In this document: positions 15,696 through 23,464 of the stretch, piece after piece | Layout: every line of letters starts with the position of its first letter | How positions within the stretch are numbered: position 1 is the stretch's first letter | Assembly: GCA_016208715.1 (NCBI GenBank) | Contig: JACQXV010000055.1 | Span: 1 to 35,551, forward strand | Direction: 5' to 3' | From: Candidatus Woesearchaeota archaeon | Lineage (GTDB): Archaea > Nanobdellota > Nanobdellia > Woesearchaeales > UBA11576 | Length of the DNA: 35,551 nucleotides | Translations under genes and position numbers: made by a program | Notes under the pieces: model-generated | What the model was told of the DNA's origin: nothing | Database searches by the model: none | The model's input: only the letters and a program-made list of their open reading frames with translations

Positions 15696-16337
15696 ATGAC
15701 GGTTTGTGCACAGAAATCATACGTTTTTATCGATATTCGCAACAGACAAGATCAACAGAATTATCCTGTCACGCAGGACAGTGTTCCTGACGCGTATGCG
15801 AAAGATATTGCGGGCGTTCTCTTATCACAGCAAGATATTCTTCATGGCCTATCTGCCGTTTCTGCTCGCATAAATCAGGATGTTCAATCGTTATCAAATA
15901 GTCAGGGGATAGTTCTTGTGACTGTGCTTCACGGCGCGATGATCTTCTCTGCTGACCTGATGCGCCGCTTGTACTTCCCGTTTCAGACTGACTCGGTGGC
16001 TGTATCGAGTTATGAAGGCATCCAGTCCACAGGATCGTATCAAGTGAAAAAAGAGATCGGCCACTCCATTTTCGGAAAAGATGTGATAGTGGTCGAAGAC
16101 ATTGTTGACACGGGAGGCACACTTGACTTTCTCATCCGGCATATTGAGGCAAAAAATCCTGCATCACTGCGGACTGTCGCCTTGCTCGATAAGGTTGATC
16201 GGCGAAAGCAGCAGTTTGCACACATCAAGGCAGATTACACGTGTTTTGTAATTCCCGACGTCTTTGTTATCGGATATGGCCTTGACTATATTGGCCATTA
16301 TCGCGGGCTGCCGTTTGTTGCAGTGAAGAAAGACTGA
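15696..16337 (+). CDS. hpt: Hypoxanthine/guanine phosphoribosyltransferase family protein
   Basis: 213 aa from the ATG at 15696, preceded by GGTGG; the frame stays open back to 15567, but that part is mobile-element sequence. The enzyme should transfer a purine base to PRPP. The core matches the bacterial Hpt type: VTVLHGAMIFSADLMRRL, SSYEGIQSTG, the PRPP loop VIVVEDIVDTGGTL (130-143), LLDK, and the C-terminal VIGYGLDYIGHYRGLPFV. The N-terminus carries about 25 more residues than usual. The stop is 2 bp before the NOG start codon, so both genes are probably one transcript. Other salvage genes (APRT, MTA phosphorylase) lie nearby. Confidence 0.9.
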   Translation: MTVCAQKSYVFIDIRNRQDQQNYPVTQDSVPDAYAKDIAGVLLSQQDILHGLSAVSARINQDVQSLSNSQGIVLVTVLHGAMIFSADLMRRLYFPFQTDSVAVSSYEGIQSTGSYQVKKEIGHSIFGKDVIVVEDIVDTGGTLDFLIRHIEAKNPASLRTVALLDKVDRRKQQFAHIKADYTCFVIPDVFVIGYGLDYIGHYRGLPFVAVKKD

Positions 16338-16339
16338 TT

Positions 16340-17305
16340 ATGAATTTCCAAGGTCTCACAAAAGTAGAAACTGCAGACTGGTACATCAATGTTGCATTTC
16401 GTGCAGCCACAAAGAAGGCCGGCATCGCGCGCGGTGCATCGTCAGGGACCCGTCTTGACAAGAGCAAATCGATTGAATGCGCGAAGTTGGCAGAGCTTCA
16501 CACTGTTCTTCGCAAGCACCTGATGCAGATCCTTCTCTCCTTTCCCTCGATTGATGGGCTGCCAGAATTTTATCAGCAGCTCGTCCGCACAACACTTGAG
16601 TACGACCAACTCAAGAAATCGCTTGGCGCAGTGAACTGGGCTGTTGACAAGATTGACATGCTGCACCGCGATTACATGAGAGATTTGACGAAGACGCGGG
16701 ATTTGACTCGCGTCAACGCACTGCGCAAAGAATATTATGGCAGGGTTTCATCAGTTGTCAAGACTATCAAAGAACAGCTCGCGTATCTTGAGAATTCTCG
16801 CAAAGTCATGAAGGAGTTTCCTTCAATCAAGCAGAATGTGTTCACGGTTTGCATCGCCGGGTTTCCTAATATAGGCAAGACAACACTTTTGTCAAAACTT
16901 ACAGCTTCAAAGCCTGAGATAGCGGCATATGCTTTCACGACGAAAAGACTCAACATTGGTTATCTGAAGTCTGATCATGTGAGGATTCAGGTCATCGACA
17001 CCCCCGGCGCGCTCAACCGTTTCGAGAAGATGAATGCGATCGAGCAGCAGGCGTATCTCGCGATCAAGTACTGCGCCGATATTGTGGTGTACATCTTCGA
17101 CCTTGGCGAACCGTTTCCACTCGCGCACCAGAAAAGATTGTTCGCCGAACTCCAGCGCTTCCACAAGCCAATGCTTGTCTATCTCAGCAAGACGGACATC
17201 CTGGACAAAAAGCTGGTCGCGGGGTTTGTTGCAAAGTTCAAGGAGAACGTGTTCACGTCACCAGACAGCCTCGCAAGCGAGATCGTGAAGCGAAGCAGAG
17301 AATGA
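16340..17305 (+). CDS. NOG1-type GTPase (ribosome biogenesis)
   Basis: 321 aa. The long N-terminal helical domain of about 165 residues is characteristic of NOG1 (FPSIDGLPEFYQQLV and DLTKTRDLTRVNALRKEYYGR). The G domain follows: G1 GFPNIGKT (174-181), G2 region AFTTKRLNIGY, G3 DTPG (220-223) and G4 SKTD (283-286), where Ser replaces the usual Asn of NKxD. The protein ends soon after G4, and the G5 region is short. Eukaryotic Nog1 works in 60S subunit assembly, so a large-subunit role is likely. It is translationally coupled to the upstream HPRT gene. Confidence 0.92.
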   Translation: MNFQGLTKVETADWYINVAFRAATKKAGIARGASSGTRLDKSKSIECAKLAELHTVLRKHLMQILLSFPSIDGLPEFYQQLVRTTLEYDQLKKSLGAVNWAVDKIDMLHRDYMRDLTKTRDLTRVNALRKEYYGRVSSVVKTIKEQLAYLENSRKVMKEFPSIKQNVFTVCIAGFPNIGKTTLLSKLTASKPEIAAYAFTTKRLNIGYLKSDHVRIQVIDTPGALNRFEKMNAIEQQAYLAIKYCADIVVYIFDLGEPFPLAHQKRLFAELQRFHKPMLVYLSKTDILDKKLVAGFVAKFKENVFTSPDSLASEIVKRSRE

Positions 17306-17328
17306 GTTTTGCGAGAATTGTCATGGTT

Positions 17329-17363
17329 CGCGGGGTGACAGCAGCATAATTCCGGACAGAGCC
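17329..17363. mobile_element. Family 2 solo end
   Basis: Positions 17348-17363 read ATTCCGGACAGAGCC-like, matching the right terminus of family 2 (ATTCGGGACAGAGTCC) with one or two changes. The preceding GGGTGACAGCAGCATAATT resembles the inner part of that arm. No second end or target duplication is found. It lies in the 70-bp gap between the convergent NOG and kinase-like genes. Confidence 0.55.
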
Positions 17364-17375
17364 GATGGCGCGTTG

Positions 17376-18389
17376 TCAGAGAAGTTTCGCGTAATCCACT
17401 GCAAACCTGAAGTATTTCTGCGCTTTCTCACGGACCCGCGGTTTTTCCATCAGCGGCGTATTGGGTTCATTAAGCTGAAAGCTCAAGATCTTTGCTCGTA
17501 TCCATGCACGGTAGCACTTGTAGAATTGCATTAGCCGCTTGATCTCACGATCGCCGGAGAACATAACATATGATGTGATGAAGAGATCTGCAAAGTCGGA
17601 TCTGCCAAGGGAATCAAAATCCATCGCGAGGAACGCCACTTCTGATGCTACGTCGCAGCAAGGAAAACGCAGGTTGAATGTTATTCCGTCAAAGATTGTA
17701 ACTTTATCATCAACAAAAATGTTGCCTGTATGGAGGTCTCCATGGCAGTGTCGAACGCGGTTATTATTGACGCGGTGTTCGAAAAAGTCCTTGCTTCGCG
17801 CCTGGAATTCGTTTATTTTCTTTCTGACAAAATCGAACTCCGCTTGTGAAATCAGCGTCCCGATGCAGTTTTTTGTTTGTTCAAAATTCTCATCCCAGTT
17901 GTACTTGATCATTTCCGGCATGCCGTAGAAGTTCACTTCGGCGTTCTGCTCGCATTTCCTGTGAAATAGGGCAATCTGCATCGCGACATTGCGAATGTGC
18001 TCGCCCGCGATCTTCCCGTCAAGCAACAGCCGCGTCATGATTGCATCGGGCTTCATCTGTTTCATTCGCACAGCATATTCGATGATGGGCAGATCGTCAG
18101 GAGGATCAACAACTATGACGCCGTTGTGGGATTGGCAGACCTTTGATACTCCGAGGTAGAGTTCTGGCGCGAGGACTTTGTTGTATCGGTATTCGTTTTC
18201 GCATTGCTTTTTTCGTTTGTCGAGGGTTGTGAAATCGACAAAGCCGATGTCAATTGGCTTATTGATCTTGTACGCGAGATCTCCTGTTAAGAAAATGCAA
18301 GCTGTCGCGGTCTGGATCATGCGGGTTATGTCCGCTGTGCGATGGGTGTAGGCTTCCCTTTTTTGCAGGCCTTCAATGAGTTCCTTCAT
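17376..18389 (-). CDS. Aminoglycoside phosphotransferase-like kinase (COG2187 type)
   Basis: 337 aa from the ATG at 18389, chosen because a TATA box on this strand (18412-18421) lies 27 nt upstream; the open frame continues to 18503. The N-terminal lobe has the COG2187 pattern SCIFLTGDLAYKINKPIDIGFVDFTTL (here FLTGDLAYKI and IGFVDF), followed by RKKQCENEYRYN and LAPELYLGV. The catalytic loop is HCHGDLHTGNIF and the metal-binding segment IFDGITFN. In bacteria such proteins are often fused to a P-loop kinase; this one stands alone. The substrate is unknown. Confidence 0.85.
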   Translation of the reverse strand: MKELIEGLQKREAYTHRTADITRMIQTATACIFLTGDLAYKINKPIDIGFVDFTTLDKRKKQCENEYRYNKVLAPELYLGVSKVCQSHNGVIVVDPPDDLPIIEYAVRMKQMKPDAIMTRLLLDGKIAGEHIRNVAMQIALFHRKCEQNAEVNFYGMPEMIKYNWDENFEQTKNCIGTLISQAEFDFVRKKINEFQARSKDFFEHRVNNNRVRHCHGDLHTGNIFVDDKVTIFDGITFNLRFPCCDVASEVAFLAMDFDSLGRSDFADLFITSYVMFSGDREIKRLMQFYKCYRAWIRAKILSFQLNEPNTPLMEKPRVREKAQKYFRFAVDYAKLL

Positions 18390-18558
18390 ACGAGTGCAGG
18401 GAATTGAGAAACTGTATAAATGTTTAGCGGTTGTCGACGGTGCATACAGCAAGCGCGCCCGCATTAAGAAGAAATACTTATAACTGTAAAAAATTGACAT
18501 CACTCGGTGACGAAGAATGTAGAATCATGCTAATGCTCAGACAACTGCTATTCAAATG

Positions 18559-19104
18559 CTATGCCCCTTCAAACTCAACGACATTAAATACACGATACCC
18601 TGCTGATTCGAGCTTCTTTTTTCCACCTAGATCAGGCAAGTCAACAATGAAACTGCATTCAACGACCTGCCCGCCGAGGTTTCTAACAAGCTCACACGCG
18701 GCCAAGGCCGTCCCGCCTGTTGCAAGAAGGTCATCTACGATGAGTACTTTGCTGGTGGGAGGGATTGCATCAGTATGCACTTCAAGTTTTCCGGTGCCAT
18801 ATTCGAGGGTGTACTCGACAGAAATCGTCTGGCTTGGAAGTTTGCCTGCTTTACGGATCGGCACAAAGCCCACACCCAATCGATGCGCCAGTGCTGCACC
18901 GGTAATGAACCCTCGCGATTCGATTCCCGCAACGAGATCTATGTCTTCTCCGTCATAGCGTTTCACGAGCAGATCGATAAGGTGGTTAAATCCTTCGCCG
19001 TCTTTTAGAAGTGTAGTAACGTCACGGAACATAATTCCCTGCTTAGGCCAGTGTGGGACTGTTCGAATCTTTGATTTGAGAGCGTGATGCCCTTCAGCGC
19101 GCAC
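18559..19104 (-). CDS. apt: Adenine phosphoribosyltransferase
   Basis: 181 aa from a GTG at 19104. Adenine plus PRPP gives AMP. The APRT N-terminal motif is present (LKSKIRTVPHWPKQGIMFRDVTTLL, seen as IRTVPHWPKQGIMFRD), then VAGIESRGFITGAAL, VPIRKAGKLP and the PRPP loop VLIVDDLLATGGTA (120-133). No ribosome binding site precedes the GTG. The reading frame starts inside the 3' part of the MTA phosphorylase gene, in a different frame, with 100 nt of overlap. The pairing is functional: MTA phosphorylase releases adenine, which this enzyme recovers. Translational coupling is likely. Confidence 0.92.
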   Translation of the reverse strand: MRAEGHHALKSKIRTVPHWPKQGIMFRDVTTLLKDGEGFNHLIDLLVKRYDGEDIDLVAGIESRGFITGAALAHRLGVGFVPIRKAGKLPSQTISVEYTLEYGTGKLEVHTDAIPPTSKVLIVDDLLATGGTALAACELVRNLGGQVVECSFIVDLPDLGGKKKLESAGYRVFNVVEFEGA

Positions 19105-19892
19105 TGTATGTACGGTGTGTACTGTACTTTTGGAAGCGTCGTAACAAGCAATTTTGGAAGCGTCGTAACAAGCAATTTAGTAACTTTCTCGACATTCTGT
19201 GCAAAGATGGCAAGCACCGCCTCCCAAGTCACCGGTTCTTCATTTTCTTTCCAGCAGTCGTAATCAGTGCTCATCGCTACTGCCGCGTATGGAATGCCTG
19301 CTTCGTTTGCAAGGACTGCTTCTGGAGCGATCGACATGTTGATTACATCGGCTCCCCATGAACGGAACATGTGACTTTCGGCTTTTGTCGAGAATCTTGG
19401 CCCTTCGATCGTGACGACTGTGCCTTTCTTGTGATGTTGCAATCCTAATTCTTCGCACGATGCGACTAGTGCCGAGCGCAGTTGTTTTGAAAATGGTTCA
19501 GCCATTGGCGTATGCACTGGCTTGTGTGGCTCAAAAGAATCATGAAACGTGAACCAACGGTGCTTAGTGAAGTCGATGAATTGGTCGATGATTACGAAGT
19601 CTCCTCGGCCAATCTCTTCACGCAGGCTTCCTACTGCCGTGGTTGCAAGAATGTGTGTGCATCCTGCTTCTTTTAGTGCATGTATATTGGCCCGAAAGTT
19701 CACTTGCGTCGGCGGGATCGTGTGCTGTCGTCCATGCCGCGCAAGCAGTACCACATCAATGCTTCCAATTGTGCCTGTCTTGAGTGTAGAAGAAGGTTTG
19801 CCGTATGGCGTTTCAACATCCAAATCCCGAGCATCGTGAAGAATATCAGGATTGTATAATCCGCTGCCACCGATGATACCTATTTTTGTCAT
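19005..19892 (-). CDS. mtnP: S-methyl-5'-thioadenosine phosphorylase
   Basis: 295 aa. It splits methylthioadenosine into adenine and methylthioribose-1-phosphate. Motifs: GIIGGSGLY, ARHGRQHTIPPTQVN, ATTAVGSLREEI, IEGPRFSTKAES, INMSIAPEAVLA, and STDYDCW, whose Asp residues mark 6-amino (adenosine) specificity. A TATA box (19914-19925) about 28 nt upstream gives a leaderless start. The C-terminus is odd: KLLVTTLP occurs twice in tandem (239-254), then about 40 residues without family resemblance run across the APRT start. The normal end is probably near residue 250. Confidence 0.93.
   Translation of the reverse strand: MTKIGIIGGSGLYNPDILHDARDLDVETPYGKPSSTLKTGTIGSIDVVLLARHGRQHTIPPTQVNFRANIHALKEAGCTHILATTAVGSLREEIGRGDFVIIDQFIDFTKHRWFTFHDSFEPHKPVHTPMAEPFSKQLRSALVASCEELGLQHHKKGTVVTIEGPRFSTKAESHMFRSWGADVINMSIAPEAVLANEAGIPYAAVAMSTDYDCWKENEEPVTWEAVLAIFAQNVEKVTKLLVTTLPKLLVTTLPKVQYTPYIQCALKGITLSNQRFEQSHTGLSRELCSVTLLHF
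19128..19175. repeat. Perfect 24-bp tandem duplication inside mtnP
   Basis: TTTTGGAAGCGTCGTAAC plus AAGCAA occurs at 19128-19151 and again at 19152-19175 without a mismatch. Because 24 is divisible by three the frame is kept, and the protein gains a second KLLVTTLP. It lies just upstream of the APRT start codon. Confidence 0.9.
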
Positions 19893-19950
19893 GTATTTGG
19901 GGTTGAACGTCTTCTCTTAAATATCTTTTTGTTCTGATGCGTTATTGAAA

Positions 19951-20146
19951 AGCTCTGTCCTGAATCTCGCTTGCGGCCGAGCGCACCGTTGCTCCGCTCG
20001 CTGTGAACATCTCAGTCAGCGGCAAACCTTCGGTTTGCTGGTCTTTTTTGCGTTGCAAAGAAGGCAATGTCATCGCCCGGATGATGTTGAATGTAATGTT
20101 CAGCGTTTCAGCTCGCAGGGCGACAGCGGCAGATTCAAGACAGGAC
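19951..20146. mobile_element. Family 2 element overlapping the 3' end of the MnmC-like gene
   Basis: About 196 bp from AGCTCTGTCCTGAATCTCGC to AGATTCAAGACAGGAC. Both ends resemble the family 2 terminus, and the right arm continues GATGATGTTGAATG, as in the copies at 3839 and 35474. An internal hairpin GCAAACC-TTC-GGTTTGC is unique to this copy. No clear 8-bp target duplication remains (TTATTGAA left, ATTGTGCG right), so the copy is older or one flank was lost. Confidence 0.75.
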
Positions 20147-20792
20147 ATTGTGCGATCGCGATCGTTCCGGGGCTCTTTCTGCCGACGATTGGTCCATCAT
20201 GCACGGAAAATCCTGCCTTTTGTAGATTCTGCCGCACGGCTGCTGCACAACTGTATGTCGCAAGGGTCCCTCCCTTCTTCATGATTGCGTGAATGTCCGT
20301 TAAGAACTCGAGAGTCCAAAGTTCGGGACATTTCTTTGGTGAGAACGGACCAAAGAACACTACGTCGAATAGATCATGCTCTGAATGGAACAGTTGTTTG
20401 AGTTCTTTGACGCTATCGCGGGCATCTCCCATGATCAGCGTGACTGATCGTGTTCCATCGACGGAGAATTTATTTTGAGCGGCCTGTTGGATTGCATTGT
20501 AGCTCTGGAACGGTGGATGCACCAGTCGCGCTTGATTAAGAATCTTCTCATCGTTCTCAAGCCCAACGATCTCGATACGTTCTCCATGGAATGCATCAAG
20601 AGCCGCTGCTGAATTATAACCAAGGCCGAAACACACATCAAGGAGGCGAACCTGCCGAAAGCTCGCGATCCTGCAAGGCTCTGCGTACTTCTTTACAGCT
20701 TCTTCGGCAGCACCAGATATTGAGTGATAAGATTCCTGACACTCTTCAGAAAAGAATGTTTCAGAGCCGTCCCGGGTAATGATTTTTTTCAT
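20100..20792 (-). CDS. MnmC-like SAM methyltransferase (DUF752/Methyltransf_30)
   Basis: 230 aa from the ATG at 20792; a TTG at 20825 is a weaker alternative. The family core is visible: the opening TRDGSETFFSEECQESYHS, motif I LLDVCFGLGYNS, GLENDEKIL, GDAR and FFGPFSPKKCPELWT, all diagnostic of the MnmC methyltransferase domain. In bacteria this domain methylates the tRNA wobble uridine modification nm5U. No oxidase domain is fused, as in archaeal relatives. The last 16 residues (from about CPVLNL) and the stop are encoded by a family 2 element. It begins 30 nt past the stop of the RNA methyltransferase gene upstream. Confidence 0.87.
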   Translation of the reverse strand: MKKIITRDGSETFFSEECQESYHSISGAAEEAVKKYAEPCRIASFRQVRLLDVCFGLGYNSAAALDAFHGERIEIVGLENDEKILNQARLVHPPFQSYNAIQQAAQNKFSVDGTRSVTLIMGDARDSVKELKQLFHSEHDLFDVVFFGPFSPKKCPELWTLEFLTDIHAIMKKGGTLATYSCAAAVRQNLQKAGFSVHDGPIVGRKSPGTIAIAQCPVLNLPLSPCELKR

Positions 20793-20821
20793 GATTAACA
20801 AATCTTCGCAGGGGAATAATA

Positions 20822-21790
20822 TCAAGCGGATTCTTTGTGAATCTTGGCAACAAAGAAACCTTCCGTGTCGTTGTCCTGCGGGAAGATGCGCAGACAGTTC
20901 TTGACACGCGGATCAAATTCCTTGCCCTCAAATGACAGCACAGGTCTGCGTGAATTAATACACAGATCTATTGGGACGGTCGTTGCATTGGGACGTGTTT
21001 TAAGAAGTGCATCAACGACGCCTTCATCCTCTTCAGGCTCAAGTGTGCACGTGCTGTATACGAGCGCTCCTCCCGGTCGGAGCATGGCAAATGCTGTTGT
21101 GAGAAGCTGCCGCTGGGTCCCTGCGAGGCGCTTGACCATGTTGGAATTCCACATGGTGATTGTCTTGAGGCTTTTTCGAATGGTTCCTGTTCCTGAGCAG
21201 GGTGCATCTACTAAAATGCGATCGAATTCCATCTCCCTGAACCTGCGTCCCTGCATATTGGTGATCACGCAATTCGTGATGCCACAGCGCTGGATGTTGA
21301 TGCCAAGCGCCGCCAGTCGCAGGCCATCGCTATCGTTCGCGAGCAGAATCCCCTGGTTATTCATGTACTGCGCTAGTTGCGTGGTCTTTGATCCCGGAGC
21401 CGCGCATAGATCAAGCACGCGCTCACCGGGCTTGGGATCAAGCACGATAGGAGGAATCATTGATGCAGCTTCCTGGATGTAGATGTAACCAAGAACGTGT
21501 TCTGGAAGATTGCCTACATCTCGACGCTTCTCTTCAGAAGTGTCTTGAATCCAGAATCCTTCATTGCACCAAGGGACCTGTTCAAGGCTCCAGCGATGCT
21601 CAAGTCTGGCGACGAGTGTCTTGACAGGCATCTTTAGCGTATTGACACGGATCGATTTTCGCAGAAAGGACAATGAATATTTTCTGAACTCCTCAAAGTC
21701 GCACATGGCACTGTAGCGCTCTATAAATTTTTCCTTGAATACGATGTCTTGCGTCTTCGGGATGGGTTGCAGCGTGTGTTGTAAGCTCAT
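20822..21790 (-). CDS. NSUN/RsmB-type RNA m5C methyltransferase
   Basis: 322 aa. The enzyme adds a methyl group to C5 of cytosine in tRNA or rRNA using SAM. Motif I VLDLCAAPGSKTTQLA, the ANDSDGLRLAALGINIQRCG block, motif IV VDAPCSGTGTIRKS with its cysteine, and motif VI YSTCTLEPEEDE with the catalytic cysteine are all present. The N-terminal RNA-binding part (FLRKSIRVNTLK) precedes the core. No PUA domain is seen. It is followed closely by the MnmC-like methyltransferase, making a small tRNA-modification pair. The exact target cannot be told from sequence. Confidence 0.93.
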   Translation of the reverse strand: MSLQHTLQPIPKTQDIVFKEKFIERYSAMCDFEEFRKYSLSFLRKSIRVNTLKMPVKTLVARLEHRWSLEQVPWCNEGFWIQDTSEEKRRDVGNLPEHVLGYIYIQEAASMIPPIVLDPKPGERVLDLCAAPGSKTTQLAQYMNNQGILLANDSDGLRLAALGINIQRCGITNCVITNMQGRRFREMEFDRILVDAPCSGTGTIRKSLKTITMWNSNMVKRLAGTQRQLLTTAFAMLRPGGALVYSTCTLEPEEDEGVVDALLKTRPNATTVPIDLCINSRRPVLSFEGKEFDPRVKNCLRIFPQDNDTEGFFVAKIHKESA

Positions 21791-21816
21791 GGTGGTTCTT
21801 CTGCATTGCTTGGTCT

Positions 21817-21972
21817 GTATTTTTCCTGATTAGCTGATTTTATCACGGCGTCGCTACGATGCTCGCTGCACAGGTTTAGTTGATTAACAATCAGAGAATA
21901 GTGCGCGACTATTCGAGGACCTCCAGCTCGCAGGTTTGTGGCGGCGCCGCAACGACGCTGCTAAACAAATAC
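21817..21972. mobile_element. Family 1 element, copy D (degenerate left end)
   Basis: The right end GCTGCTAAACAAATAC (to 21972) and subterminal CAGCTCGCAGGTTTGTGGCGG are clear. The left side reads GTATTTTTCCTGATTAGCTGA, with an insertion in the terminus, then GGCGTCGCTACGATGCTCGC like the other copies. The core is diverged (CAGAGAATAGTGCGCGACTATTCG). The flanks CTTGGTCT and TAGGATTT do not match, so this is an old or rearranged copy between the NSUN and winged-helix genes. Confidence 0.75.
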
Positions 21973-21979
21973 TAGGATT

Positions 21980-22897
21980 TCATTCCCTGAATTCAATATC
22001 GTCGATGATTCCATCCGAGTCAAGGTCTATGCCTTCAACAACCTTTGCGAGTATGCTTCTCTTGTACATGTTGCCCATCGTTATCTCCTGAAATTGCTTG
22101 AGAAACGCGATGATCGCTGCGCGAGTGCCGCTGTAGCGTTTTCCCGCGACAATGAGAACGCACTTATCGGTGTCATAGGGATTCTTGACTTTCACGATGA
22201 TGCCTGTGTCGTCGCTTGGGTACACTTGCTTTGATATCAACGAAATGATATTCTTCTCTTCATTGAATTTCACAGGCAGGTCCTTATTAAAGCGTTCGGT
22301 TATCTTGTTGACGACAGGGCCTCCGATCAGAATCAAATTGTTCTTCAAGTCCTCTTCATGAGTTTCCGTGTCAAGTTTCACATTGAATGTTGGAACATAA
22401 TTGAGAAACGTTCCTAAGAAGAGCGCGAGGTCCATGCCATAATACCCGTCGCGAGAGCGAGCCTTGTCCGGTCCGTGAGGATCAGGGCTGCCGACTATGA
22501 TCGTCGCGTTGAGTTTGCCGTCAACGATGAACGGTTCCAGGAATCGCCTAGCCTGGTCGTTGAGATGAGAGATCTTGTGCGTGTTCTCAAAGTCCTTTAG
22601 ACGGATGATAAATGAGGGTTCGGCACACCGGTAGTATCGAGCGGTTGCTCCTTGCTTATTCTCCTCGTGTTCAACGATCACGATCCCTGCTTTTTGCAGA
22701 TTTCTGATGTGGTAATAAACTTTCTGCTCGTGGACGTGAAGCTCTTTTGCGATCTGCGCGGGGTACTTTCCTTTGTCCACAATGCTTTTGAGTATCTTGC
22801 CCGCAAGCGTTGAGCTTAGTGTCTTTGCGTGACCTATGCTGAGGTCTTTTGCAGGAAGTGACTTCAGCCCGCCTTTATGCTCATCAACAACAAACAT
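21980..22897 (-). CDS. Winged-helix regulator fused to an S-layer C-terminal-like domain
   Basis: 305 aa from the ATG at 22897, chosen for the strong GGAGGAG site 6 nt upstream. The N-terminus has an ArsR-like winged helix (KILKSIVDKGKYPAQIAKELHVHEQKVYYHI, about 35-65). The rest resembles the S_layer_C region of archaeal surface proteins: IIVGSPDPHGPDKARSRDGYYGMDL, ILIGGPVVNKITERF and VLIVAGKRYSGTRAAI. No signal peptide is present, so it acts inside the cell. The C-terminus ends in DLDSDGIIDDIEF, which looks like a calcium-binding loop. A palindrome upstream may be its operator. The ligand is unknown. Confidence 0.8.
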   Translation of the reverse strand: MFVVDEHKGGLKSLPAKDLSIGHAKTLSSTLAGKILKSIVDKGKYPAQIAKELHVHEQKVYYHIRNLQKAGIVIVEHEENKQGATARYYRCAEPSFIIRLKDFENTHKISHLNDQARRFLEPFIVDGKLNATIIVGSPDPHGPDKARSRDGYYGMDLALFLGTFLNYVPTFNVKLDTETHEEDLKNNLILIGGPVVNKITERFNKDLPVKFNEEKNIISLISKQVYPSDDTGIIVKVKNPYDTDKCVLIVAGKRYSGTRAAIIAFLKQFQEITMGNMYKRSILAKVVEGIDLDSDGIIDDIEFRE

Positions 22898-22945
22898 GCT
22901 ATTCTCCTCCGGAGATGACCGTCCCATTTAACAGCCACTCCAGGC

Positions 22946-22965
22946 ACTAAAAAATATTTTTTAGT
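22946..22965. promoter_or_regulatory. Perfect 20-bp palindrome, candidate operator
   Basis: ACTAAAAAATATTTTTTAGT is its own reverse complement. It lies 49 bp before the start codon of the winged-helix regulator, and 26 bp from a symmetrical TATATATA box (about 22991-23004) that could serve both the leftward regulator and the rightward gene at 23075. A dimeric winged-helix protein would suit such a site. Confidence 0.5.
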
Positions 22966-22990
22966 ATAATTAAAACTCTTTTAGGAATAC

Positions 22991-23004
22991 TTATATATAA
23001 AATT
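22991..23004. promoter_or_regulatory. Symmetrical TATA box between divergent genes
   Basis: ACTTATATATAAAA reads as a TATA element on both strands. It can explain the rightward transcript (leader about 45 nt to the ATG at 23075) and the leftward one, whose expected start would fall next to the palindrome at 22946-22965. Confidence 0.45.
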
Positions 23005-23074
23005 TTTGTTTATCGTACCATCCGCATTCATTTTGTAAGAACAGCGTCGAATGCGTCACCGCGGAGGTAGAACG

Positions 23075-23425
23075 ATGAAACCATCAAATGAACAGATTGC
23101 AGCATGGATTCGAAAAGGGCAACGACAGGGGGCTAGCGAACTTGTTGTCGGTTTAGATGTTTTTTTTCTAACCCCGACCGGCGCACCACCGACCGATGAA
23201 GATTACTTTCCGGTCCATGTCAAACCACAGGATGACCGGGCAAAAATTCTGCAAGCAACATTCCACAGTCCATGGTGCTCGCTTGAAGCAACGTACACCG
23301 TACCAGAATATGGAAAAATCGCGGCTTCACGAGTTCATGATCTACAGACTTATGATTTAGGGGGCGTTCCGACCTACCTCGTCAATCGCGCACTGTACGG
23401 CAATTCCTTCCAAAAGAAGCGGTGA
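23075..23425 (+). CDS. Hypothetical protein upstream of glmM
   Basis: 116 aa from the ATG at 23075, with the ribosome binding site GGAGGT 6 nt upstream. It opens with a helix (NEQIAAWIRKGQRQGASELVVGLDVF), then PTDEDYFPVHVKPQDD, a segment FHSPWCSLEATYTVPEYGKIAASRVHDLQTYD (strand-rich), and a basic end FQKKR. I do not recognise the family. No membrane segment is present. Its stop is 39 nt before glmM with a ribosome binding site between, so co-transcription with glmM and a shared TATA at 22991 are likely. Confidence 0.72.
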   Translation: MKPSNEQIAAWIRKGQRQGASELVVGLDVFFLTPTGAPPTDEDYFPVHVKPQDDRAKILQATFHSPWCSLEATYTVPEYGKIAASRVHDLQTYDLGGVPTYLVNRALYGNSFQKKR

Positions 23426-23464
23426 CTCCAATGACAACAACCAACATTGCACGAGGTGTGTAAG

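Noticed and set aside
15485-15742. Minus-strand open frame across the family 3 element
   Set aside because: It is produced by the inverted repeat and has no ribosome binding site or recognisable protein pattern.
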